Source: Gemmatimonadota bacterium
GTDB lineage: Bacteria > Gemmatimonadota > Gemmatimonadetes > Gemmatimonadales > Gemmatimonadaceae
Length of the DNA stretch: 64,000 nucleotides
Reading direction: 5' to 3'
NCBI GenBank assembly: GCA_016871895.1
Contig: VHBO01000009.1
Location: 1 to 64,000 of the forward strand
Positions 41,382-48,995 of the stretch are shown here, in pieces. Every line of letters begins with the position of its first letter. Position 1 is the stretch's first letter. A model generated the notes under the pieces. That model had not been told where the DNA came from. It ran no database searches and saw only the letters and a program-made list of their open reading frames with translations. The position numbers and the translations under genes are program-made.

Positions 41382-42476
41382 GTGCTCCGTCGCCTGCCCC
41401 CTTCGCTCAGCTGGTTGCGCGCGCTCCTGATCCTCTGGATCGGGGCGCTGGCGGGATTCAGCGCGGGTGCCGAATGGATCCGCCGACGTCCGGCGCCATT
41501 GCCGCCCCCGTCGGGTGGTATCGATCTGACCGGCGCCGGCGCGACCTTCCCCTTCCCGCTCTACCGGAAGTGGTTTGTGGGCTATGCCGCCGCGACCGGT
41601 GTCCGCATCAACTACTACTCCGTCGGCTCGACCCCTGGGCTCTCGCTGATGCTCGCCGACGGCGTGGATTTCGGCGCGAGCGACCGGCCCCTGACCACCG
41701 CAGAGCTCAGACAGGCTCCCTGCCGACCCCTCGACATACCGACGGCGGTCGGTGGGGTCGCGATCATCGTGCATTTGCCGGCATTCGGTGACGCGCTTCG
41801 ACTGGACGCCGAGGTCCTTGCCGAGATCTTCGCCGGCACGATCCGGCGGTGGGACGATCCGAAGGTGCTCGCCTTGAACCCGGGTGCCTCTCTTCCCGCG
41901 CGCGCGATCCATCCGGTGCATCGTGGTCGCGGGAGTGGGAGCGGAACGGTCGCGATGGTCGAGGCGTACCTCCAGCAATCGCCGCGCCAGTCCGCGGCGG
42001 GTTCGCACTGGGCCGTGGGTGACAGCGTCGACGGCAACGAGGGGGTCGCCGCACAGGTGCAGGCCGTGCCCGGCAGCATCGGATTCGTCGAAGCGTCCTA
42101 CGCCGATCATCCCCGGCTGCGGGTGGTCGCGCTCAGGACCAGGGCGGGCTCCTTCGTGCGCCCCGACGCCGGGACCCTGTCGCGTGCCGCGGATGTAGGG
42201 CTCACGGGCGCCGACATCGATACCGTGCGGTTCCTCGACGGAGGACAAGACCCGAGGGCCTATCCGATCACCGGCGTGACGCGCCTCGTCGCATCCGGCG
42301 CGCTCCGGGATTCGATCCGCGCCCGTCACTTCATCGCCTTCGCCCGGTGGGCGCTCCGGGAGGGGGCACCGACGGCAACGGCACTCGGCTTCGTACCCTT
42401 GCCGCGCGCCGCACAGGCGCGCCTCGCCCGACGGCTTGATGCGGTCGTCCCCGGCCGCTGTGAGACGCGCTCGTGA
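41382..42476 (+). CDS. pstS: Phosphate-binding protein PstS-like
   Basis: 364 residues from GTG 41382. An N-terminal membrane/signal segment (LRALLILWIGALAGFSAGAEW) precedes the PBP-like domain with IDLTGAGATFPFPLYRKWF, VGSTPGLSLMLADGVDFGASDRPL, AEIFAGTIRRWDDPKV, HRGRGSGSGTVAMVEAYL and GSIGFVEASYA. GAGATFPFPLY and the GSG phosphate loop are diagnostic of PstS. It captures Pi in the periplasm. No pstC, pstA or pstB follows in this window; ppx overlaps its stop (GTGA). Confidence 0.9.
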   Translation: MLRRLPPSLSWLRALLILWIGALAGFSAGAEWIRRRPAPLPPPSGGIDLTGAGATFPFPLYRKWFVGYAAATGVRINYYSVGSTPGLSLMLADGVDFGASDRPLTTAELRQAPCRPLDIPTAVGGVAIIVHLPAFGDALRLDAEVLAEIFAGTIRRWDDPKVLALNPGASLPARAIHPVHRGRGSGSGTVAMVEAYLQQSPRQSAAGSHWAVGDSVDGNEGVAAQVQAVPGSIGFVEASYADHPRLRVVALRTRAGSFVRPDAGTLSRAADVGLTGADIDTVRFLDGGQDPRAYPITGVTRLVASGALRDSIRARHFIAFARWALREGAPTATALGFVPLPRAAQARLARRLDAVVPGRCETRS

Positions 42477-44116
42477 CGCACCCCCGACCCATCCGGATGC
42501 CCGATGCACGTCGAGCGATTCCATCCGCCGATGGCGGCGAGGCGGTGCCGATGGGTGGCCCCTCGTCGGCGCAGCGCATCGCGGCGATCGACATCGGCTC
42601 CAACTCGATCCGTCAGATCGTGGCCGATGTCTCCCCCGACGGCACCATCCGGGTGATCGACGAGATGAAGGCGGCACCGCGCCTCGGGCGTGGCGTGACC
42701 GTGACCCACCGGCTCGACGACGCGGCGATGGAGGAGGCGGTCGATGCGCTCACGCGGATGGCGACGCTCGCGCGCACGTTGGGCGCCGCACGGATCGCCG
42801 TCGTCGCGACGAGCGCGGTGCGGGATGCGGAGAACGGGGCGGCGTTCCTCTCCCGGGTCCGGCGCGAGACCGGCCTGCGTCCGCAGCTACTCGACGGGGA
42901 GGCGGAGGCGCGGCTCGCCTTCCGGTCGGCGCTGGCGCACTTCGAGCTCGGACGTGGCCGTGCGGTCGTGATGGATATCGGCGGCGGTTCCCTCGAGCTG
43001 GCGCTCTCCGCTGAGGGGGTCCTCGAGCGCCTGGAGAGCTTTCCCTTCGGCGCGATCCGGCTCTCGGAGGAGTTTCTCGAGGGCCGCGCGCCGGGCAAGG
43101 GCATCAAGAAGCTGCGACGGCACGTGCGTCAGGCCATCAAGAAGGTGCTCCCCGTGCGCGACTGGCGTGGGGCGGAGGTGATCGGATCCGGTGGGACCTT
43201 CACGAACCTCGCCGGGATGCACTTGGCGCGGCAGGGCGTCCAGATCCGGGGGGTGCACGGGACGCGCATCCCTCGGCACGAGGTGGAGCTCCTCCTCGAG
43301 CGTCTCGCCGTCATGCCCGTGGCGGACCGGCTCCTCGTGCCCGGACTGAACGCCGGTCGAGCGGACATCATCGTGGCCGGGCTCGCGGTGGCGGCGGAAG
43401 TCCTCGCGCGTGTCGAGCCACGGGAGCTGACCGCCTCGGCGTACGGGATCCGTGAAGGCCTCCTCCTCGAGTCCGCGCGGGTGACACCCCTGGTGGCGGA
43501 TCCGGGCGAAGCCCGAGCGCGGGCGGTCCACGCGTTCGCCGAGCGGTGTCACGCGGAACTGCCCCACGCCCGGCAGGTACGGGAGATGGCGCTTCAGCTC
43601 TTCGACGCGATCGGCCATCGGATCGGTTGCACTCCGGAGGATCGGCAGACGCTCGCCGACGCCGCCCTGCTCCACGACGTCGGCTATCACATCAACTACG
43701 AGCAGCACCATAAGCACTCGTTCCACCTGATCCTCCACGCGGACCTCCTCGGCATCGCGCCCGATGAGCAGCAGGTGATCGCGCACGTGGCGCGCTATCA
43801 CCGGGGGAAGCCGCCGCGGCGGCAACACGCGGCGTGGTGGGCGCTGGGGCGCGCCGCGCGGGAGCGCATCGCGCGGCTCGCCGCGCTGCTTCGCATCGCG
43901 GATGGGCTCGACCGCGGCCACGCGGGGGCCGTCGAGCGCGTGAAGGTGCGGTGGCTCGAGCGGGCGCTGCGAATCACGCCGGTGCCTCGACGGGGGAGCG
44001 ACCCACTCCGTCTCGAAGTCTGGGGTGCCGCCCGCAAGTCCGGGCTCCTGTCAGCGGTCGCTGGGCTCCCGGTCGAACTCGTCGCGCCGGACGGCGCGGT
44101 CCTGCGCGACGACTGA
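42473..44116 (+). CDS. ppx: Exopolyphosphatase / pppGpp phosphohydrolase with HD domain
   Basis: 547 residues from GTG 42473 (GTGA overlap with pstS); M at 42551 is an alternative start just ahead of the first motif. The two-lobed actin-like domain has AAIDIGSNSIRQIV, AVVATSAVRDAENG, VVMDIGGGSLELAL and EVIGSGGTFTNLA. A C-terminal HD domain (LHDVGYHINYEQHHKHS) follows, as in Ppx/GppA of many bacteria. It hydrolyses terminal phosphates of polyphosphate. It converges with ppk, the two stop codons being 2 bp apart. Confidence 0.92.
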   Translation: MTHPRPIRMPDARRAIPSADGGEAVPMGGPSSAQRIAAIDIGSNSIRQIVADVSPDGTIRVIDEMKAAPRLGRGVTVTHRLDDAAMEEAVDALTRMATLARTLGAARIAVVATSAVRDAENGAAFLSRVRRETGLRPQLLDGEAEARLAFRSALAHFELGRGRAVVMDIGGGSLELALSAEGVLERLESFPFGAIRLSEEFLEGRAPGKGIKKLRRHVRQAIKKVLPVRDWRGAEVIGSGGTFTNLAGMHLARQGVQIRGVHGTRIPRHEVELLLERLAVMPVADRLLVPGLNAGRADIIVAGLAVAAEVLARVEPRELTASAYGIREGLLLESARVTPLVADPGEARARAVHAFAERCHAELPHARQVREMALQLFDAIGHRIGCTPEDRQTLADAALLHDVGYHINYEQHHKHSFHLILHADLLGIAPDEQQVIAHVARYHRGKPPRRQHAAWWALGRAARERIARLAALLRIADGLDRGHAGAVERVKVRWLERALRITPVPRRGSDPLRLEVWGAARKSGLLSAVAGLPVELVAPDGAVLRDD

Positions 44117-44118
44117 CC

Positions 44119-46299
44119 TCAGTCCTCGCGGACGACCGGGAAGGCCGCACTGGAGGAGGGCGGCCGGTTCGGCAGGCGCCCCCGCTCCAGCGGGCTCGAC
44201 GGGATGACGAACGCCCCGCTCTCCCGGCTGCCGCCCCAAGCATCGCGGAGCAGGAGCCGATGGACGCTCCGCTCCCCACGCACCCTGGGCTCGCGCTGCC
44301 GGTACGTGCCGTCGGGCAGGAGATCCCAGGCCTGGCGGTTATCGCTCAGGTAGACCTCGAGGAGCGAGCGGAGGCGGGCCTGGAACACCGGGTCCGCGAT
44401 CGGCGTGACCACCTCGACCCGGCGATCGAAGTTCCGTGGCATCCAGTCGGCTGAACCGAAGAAGAGCTCGGCGGCCCCATCATTCGCGACCCACCAGATC
44501 CGCGAGTGTTCGAGGAACCGTCCGACGATACTGACGACGCGGATGCGTTCGGAGAGGCCCGGAACCCCAGGTCGCAGGCAGCAGATGCCGCGGATGATGA
44601 GATCGACCTCGACGCCCGCCGCTGACGCACGATAGAGCGCCGCGATGACGGCCGGGTCGACGAGGGCGTTCATCTTCGCGACGATGCGACCCGGCCGGCC
44701 GGCGAGGGCAAGGCCGGTCTCCCGCTCGATCAATGCCATCACGCGGCTCCGGAGATTCACCGGCGCGACGAGCAGCCGACGATAGCTCACGTTGCGCGCA
44801 TACCCCGTCAGCGCGTTGAAGAGGTCGCTGATGTCGGCGCCGATCTCCTCGTCGCAGGTGAGGAGGCTCAGGTCGGTGTAGATCCGCGCCGTCCGCGTGT
44901 TGTAGTTGCCCGTGCCGATGTGGACATAGCGGCGGATGCCGTCGGGCTCCCGGCGGACGACGAGCGCGGTCTTGGTGTGGGTCTTGAGCCCGGGTACGCC
45001 ATAGACCACGTGGACGCCGAACGATTCCAGCGTGCGAGCCCACGCGATGTTGTTCACCTCGTCGAAGCGGGCCTGCAGCTCGACGAGGACCGCGACCTGT
45101 TTGCCACGCTGCGCCGCCTCGGTGAGCGCCTGAACGATCGCCCCGTCCCCCGAGGTGCGGTACAGCGTCATCTTGATGGCGAGCACCTGCTCGTCCCTGG
45201 CGGCGGACTCGATGAACGTCTCTACCGACGCGCCGAAGGACTCGAAGGGATGGTGCAGGAGGACGGGACGCTCGCGGATCACATCAAAGATCGACCGACG
45301 GGCGTCGCGCAGTTCCGGCGGCACGGACGCGACGAGCGGTGGGTCGCGATGCTCAGGGAGGTCGAGTCCGCTGAGCGCGATGAGATCCCCCACGTCGAGC
45401 AGCGGCCCAGGCCGGTGCACCTCCCGGGGCGACAGCGGGGCCATCTCCGGCGGCTCGCTCGCCCGAAGTTCATCGAGGAGGAGCGTCTCGAGGTGCGCCG
45501 GGGTGCCGGCTTCGACCTCGAGACGCACCACCTCGCCAAACCGACGCTGAAAGAGTTGTTCCTCGATGGTCGCGAGCAGGTCCTCCGGCTCCTCGCTCGT
45601 GGAGAGGTCGAGGTCGGAATGGCGCGTCAGACGGAAGACGTGTGCGCCCGAGACCTCCATCCCGGGAAAGAGGGTCGGGAGATGCGACCGGATGAGCTCC
45701 TCCAGCGGGACATAGCTGGAGGGGCGCCCAGTCGGCACCCAGCGCGGGATGCTCTTCGGGACCTTCACACGCGCGAACCGCTCCTCGCCGCTCGCCGGGT
45801 CCCGCAGATCGACGGCCAGCGAGAGCGAGAGATTCGAGATGTACGGGAACGGATGTCCAGGGTCGACGGCGAGCGGGGTCAGGACGGGGTAGACCTGTGC
45901 GTCGAAGAACGCGTCGACCCGTGCCCGCTCGTGCGGGTCGAGCTCATCCACTCGCAGGAGCCGGACGCCGACCTCCCGCAGTCGCGGCAGGACCACCGCG
46001 TGCAGCGCGCGACTCGCCCGGTCAATCAAGGGACGGACCGTCTGGTCGATCCGGTCGAGCTGTTCCGCGGGGGACATCCCATCCGCCCCCCCCTGCTGGA
46101 CCCCGGCGGCGAGCTGGCGCCGGAGGCCGGCGACCCGGACCATGAAGAACTCGTCCAGATTCGAGTGGAAGATCGCGAGGAACTTCAGCCGCTCGAGGAG
46201 CGGCGTCCGGTCATCCTCCGCCTCGTGCAAGACCCGGGCGTTGAACGCGAGCCACGATAGCTCGCGGTTCAGGAAGGCCGCACGGTCCTCAGGACGCAC
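44119..46299 (-). CDS. ppk1: Polyphosphate kinase 1
   Basis: 726 residues. Domain order N, H, C1, C2: RAAFLNRELSWLAFNARVL, LHHPFESF, VLAIKMTLYRTSGD, the phospho-His region GLKTHTKTALVV and YVHIGTGNYN, and C-terminal FFGSADWMPRNFDRRVEV. It makes polyphosphate from ATP at the membrane/cytosol. It is the last gene of the phoU-like/pit/ppk operon (10 bp behind pit) under the predicted Pho box at 48040. Confidence 0.96.
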   Translation of the reverse strand: MRPEDRAAFLNRELSWLAFNARVLHEAEDDRTPLLERLKFLAIFHSNLDEFFMVRVAGLRRQLAAGVQQGGADGMSPAEQLDRIDQTVRPLIDRASRALHAVVLPRLREVGVRLLRVDELDPHERARVDAFFDAQVYPVLTPLAVDPGHPFPYISNLSLSLAVDLRDPASGEERFARVKVPKSIPRWVPTGRPSSYVPLEELIRSHLPTLFPGMEVSGAHVFRLTRHSDLDLSTSEEPEDLLATIEEQLFQRRFGEVVRLEVEAGTPAHLETLLLDELRASEPPEMAPLSPREVHRPGPLLDVGDLIALSGLDLPEHRDPPLVASVPPELRDARRSIFDVIRERPVLLHHPFESFGASVETFIESAARDEQVLAIKMTLYRTSGDGAIVQALTEAAQRGKQVAVLVELQARFDEVNNIAWARTLESFGVHVVYGVPGLKTHTKTALVVRREPDGIRRYVHIGTGNYNTRTARIYTDLSLLTCDEEIGADISDLFNALTGYARNVSYRRLLVAPVNLRSRVMALIERETGLALAGRPGRIVAKMNALVDPAVIAALYRASAAGVEVDLIIRGICCLRPGVPGLSERIRVVSIVGRFLEHSRIWWVANDGAAELFFGSADWMPRNFDRRVEVVTPIADPVFQARLRSLLEVYLSDNRQAWDLLPDGTYRQREPRVRGERSVHRLLLRDAWGGSRESGAFVIPSSPLERGRLPNRPPSSSAAFPVVRED

Positions 46300-46309
46300 G
46301 GCCGCCGAT

Positions 46310-47341
46310 TCAGCCGCGGAGCGCGGAGACGATCAGGTACGAAAGCGCGGCGACCGCGGCGGAGGCAGGGATGGTGATGACCCACGCCCAGATCATCCGA
46401 CCGGCGACGCCCCACCGGACGGCGGAGAGTCGGTGCGTGGCGCCCACCCCGACGATCGCGCCGGAGATGGTGTGCGTCGTGCTCACGGGCACCCCGAGGG
46501 CGGTCGCGAGGAAGATCGCCGACGCGCCCCCGGTCTCGGCACAGAACCCGCCGAGGGGACGGAGCTTGGTGACCCGCGACCCGAGGGTGTGGACGATGCG
46601 CCAGCCCCCCATCAAGGTCCCGAGGGCGATCGCGAGATGCGCCCCGAGCTTGATCCAGAAGGGGATGGTCTCCCCCGACTCGATGTAGAAGTGACGCAGG
46701 AAGCCCGTCTCGTCCACGAAGTACGCCTGCGAGGCGACGAGGAGCGAGACGATGATCCCCATCGTCTTCTGCGCATCGTTCGCGCCGTGCGAGAGGGAGA
46801 AGAGGGCCGAGCTGGTGATCTGCATCCCGCGGAGCAGGGGGTCGATCGCGGCGGGCCGCGCCTTCCGGAAAGCCCAGGTGCTTGCGACCATCAACGTCCA
46901 CCCAGCCGCCATCCCGACCATCGGAGAGAGGACGATGAAGACGAGCGTCTTCGTCCACCCGGCCGGGATCAACGCGGCGAACCCCGCCTTCGTCACCGCC
47001 GCCCCGGCGTACCCACCGATCAGGGCGTGCGACGAACTCGACGGAATCCCATACCACCAGGTGATGAGGTTCCACGTGATCGCGCCGAGCAGCCCCGCGA
47101 GAATCACATCGGGGTTGACGACGGCGATGTCGATCATCCCCTTCCCGATCGTCTTCGCGACGCCGGTGTCGAACAGGAAGAGGGCGAGGAAGTTGAACGT
47201 CGCGGCCCACGCGACCGCGGTGAACGGACTGAGCACCCGCGTCCCCACGATCGTGGCAATGGAGTTCGCCGAGTCGTGGAAGCCGTTGATGTAGTCGAAG
47301 ATGAACGCGACCAGGACGATCGCGAGGATGTACCAGACCAC
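46310..47341 (-). CDS. pit: PiT-family inorganic phosphate transporter
   Basis: 343 residues from GTG 47341, 2 bp behind the phoU-like stop. It is hydrophobic, with about ten helices and the duplicated PiT signature GFHDSANSIATIV and SHGANDAQKTMGII, plus PVSTTHTISGAIVGVG and SSSHALIGGYAG. It imports metal-phosphate or Na+/Pi at the inner membrane. Next to a DUF47 PhoU-like protein is the usual setting for a pit-type system. Confidence 0.94.
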   Translation of the reverse strand: MVWYILAIVLVAFIFDYINGFHDSANSIATIVGTRVLSPFTAVAWAATFNFLALFLFDTGVAKTIGKGMIDIAVVNPDVILAGLLGAITWNLITWWYGIPSSSSHALIGGYAGAAVTKAGFAALIPAGWTKTLVFIVLSPMVGMAAGWTLMVASTWAFRKARPAAIDPLLRGMQITSSALFSLSHGANDAQKTMGIIVSLLVASQAYFVDETGFLRHFYIESGETIPFWIKLGAHLAIALGTLMGGWRIVHTLGSRVTKLRPLGGFCAETGGASAIFLATALGVPVSTTHTISGAIVGVGATHRLSAVRWGVAGRMIWAWVITIPASAAVAALSYLIVSALRG

Positions 47342-47343
47342 GG

Positions 47344-47955
47344 TCAGGAGTTCTTGAGGGAGATGCTCTCGAGCACGTTCGCGACGTCCTCGCACTCATC
47401 GACCGCGTGCTCGAGGTTGTCGTAGATCTCCTTCCACTTGATCACCTGGATCGCATCGGGCGTGCCGGAGAAGAGTTCCTCGATCGCGGCCGAATAGATC
47501 GCATCGGCCTTCTCCTCAAGCGCCTTCACTTCCCGGGCGATCTTGTGCACCTCGGCCGGCTTCCGGATCTGCTGCACCGCCTGCGCGATCACGCCGGTGC
47601 AAGCGACCAGCACCTCGGTCAGGGCGGAGGCCGCCACGCGCTTCTCGGTGATGTGATACATCGTCGCCCGGCGCGCCGTGCCGTCCATCAGGTCGACGAC
47701 GTTATCGAGGCGATTCGCCAGGAGGTGGATGTCCTCGCGATCCAGCGGGGTCACGAAGCTCCGGTCGATCCGCTGCATCACCTCATAGGTGAGCTGATCC
47801 GCCGCATGCTCCTCCTCTTTGATCCGAGCCGTCAATTCCGCGCGGCGCGCCGGGTCGGAGAAGAGCTCGTGGAGCAGACGCGACGACGAGGTAAGGCGAG
47901 CGCTGAGTCGATCGAAGAGGTCGAAGAAACCTTCGTCCTTGGGGAGGAAGCGCAC
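47344..47955 (-). CDS. PhoU-like phosphate transport regulator (DUF47)
   Basis: 203 residues from GTG 47955 (VRFLPKDEGFFDLFDRLSA, the usual DUF47 opening). The protein is all helical with two PhoU-like three-helix halves: IKEEEHAADQLTYEVMQRIDRSFVTPLDREDIHLLANRLDNVVD and ALEEKADAIYSAAIEELFS. Such proteins accompany PiT transporters and are thought to control them. It heads the pit-ppk operon. Confidence 0.92.
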   Translation of the reverse strand: MRFLPKDEGFFDLFDRLSARLTSSSRLLHELFSDPARRAELTARIKEEEHAADQLTYEVMQRIDRSFVTPLDREDIHLLANRLDNVVDLMDGTARRATMYHITEKRVAASALTEVLVACTGVIAQAVQQIRKPAEVHKIAREVKALEEKADAIYSAAIEELFSGTPDAIQVIKWKEIYDNLEHAVDECEDVANVLESISLKNS

Positions 47956-48039
47956 GGTGGTGTCTGGCGTTGGAGGTGAGTCGAAGTTCCTTTGGAAGCT
48001 ACGCCTTCCCGGTCGGAGGCCGCAAACCACCGGGGCATT

Positions 48040-48055
48040 GTCACGGAATCGTTAC
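48040..48055 (-). promoter_or_regulatory. Predicted PhoB operator upstream of phoU-like/pit/ppk
   Basis: On the minus strand GTAAC-GATTCC-GTGAC followed by AAT, 85 bp before the GTG start and in the same orientation as the other sites. The tail GTGACAAT is shared with the site at 19678. Confidence 0.65.
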
Positions 48056-48074
48056 GTGCCCCAACCGCACACCC

Positions 48075-48836
48075 TCACAACCCCCCACGCTGCAACAGGA
48101 TAGCCTCCCGTTCCGCCACCAGCCTCGGGTGCTGGAACCACCGGATGAGCCCGACCCCCGCCACGAACCCACCGATATGGGCCCAGACCGCGACCCCACC
48201 GGCGAGGTCCCCGAACCCCGCGAGCTGCGGCAGGCCCGCGAGGAACTGGAGCGCGAGCCACCAGAGGAGCACCGCCCAAGCCGGAATCGGGATCACCCGG
48301 AAGAAGATGCCGAAGATGAACAGCATCCGGACCCGGACACGCGGGAAGAGTATCAGGTACGCCCCCATCACGCCGGAGATCGCCCCGGAGGCCCCGACGG
48401 TCGGGATGATCGAGGTCGGATCGACGAGCACGTGGAGCCCCGCCGCGGCGAGCCCGCACAGGAGATAGAACACGACGAAGCGCGCTCCCCCCATCACATC
48501 CTCGACGTTGTTCCCGAACACCCAGAGGAAGAGCGCGTTGCCGAGGAGGTGGCCCCACCCCCCGTGCAGGAACATCGAGAGCACTGGTGTCAGATCGTTG
48601 ATCCCCTCCCGGTCCACGACACAGGCGAGCCCCTCCGTGAGCGGGACGCCGGCACCCACCGGGGCCATCCGGGTCAGCTCCCCGGGGACCATCCCAAGGT
48701 TGCAGACACTGCGGATCAGGCGTTCGTCGAAACCGGCGCCCTGGACCACGACCCAGACGGCCGCGAGTCCGGCGAGGAGGAGCCAGGTCACGACGGCGGG
48801 TCGGACGGTCGGGTTCTCGTCACTGAGCGGGATCAT
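48075..48836 (-). CDS. Rhomboid-family intramembrane serine protease
   Basis: 253 residues, six or more helices. It has the N-terminal FLHGGWGHLLGNALFLWVFG loop, the catalytic Ser in VGASGAISGVMG and the catalytic His in WAHIGGFVAG. It cuts substrate transmembrane helices within the inner membrane. It is divergent from dnaK. The short hydrophilic tail after the last helix is unremarkable. Confidence 0.94.
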   Translation of the reverse strand: MIPLSDENPTVRPAVVTWLLLAGLAAVWVVVQGAGFDERLIRSVCNLGMVPGELTRMAPVGAGVPLTEGLACVVDREGINDLTPVLSMFLHGGWGHLLGNALFLWVFGNNVEDVMGGARFVVFYLLCGLAAAGLHVLVDPTSIIPTVGASGAISGVMGAYLILFPRVRVRMLFIFGIFFRVIPIPAWAVLLWWLALQFLAGLPQLAGFGDLAGGVAVWAHIGGFVAGVGLIRWFQHPRLVAEREAILLQRGGL

Positions 48837-48901
48837 GGCAGCTCGATGTCATCGTGTCACAACGACTTGCGGGATTCCCTGTCAATTCGGCGCACTTTTC
48901 T

Positions 48902-48943
48902 GGCCCCGCTCTTGCCACTTCACTGAGCAAGCATCGCGGGGCC
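48902..48943 (+). promoter_or_regulatory. Long inverted repeat in the dnaK upstream region
   Basis: GGCCCCGC (48902-48909) and GCGGGGCC (48936-48943) form an 8-bp outer stem. Inside it CTTGC and GCAAG form a second, shorter stem. It lies 53 bp before the dnaK start. It does not match the CIRCE operator, so if regulatory it is of another type. Confidence 0.4.
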
Positions 48944-48995
48944 GCCGGCCACGTGAAACACCCTGACCTACGCAAGATACCCCGGAGAGGATTCC

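Noticed and set aside
48837-48995. CIRCE (HrcA) operator ahead of dnaK
   Set aside because: The TTAGCACTC/GAGTGCTAA halves are absent; only an unrelated inverted repeat is present.
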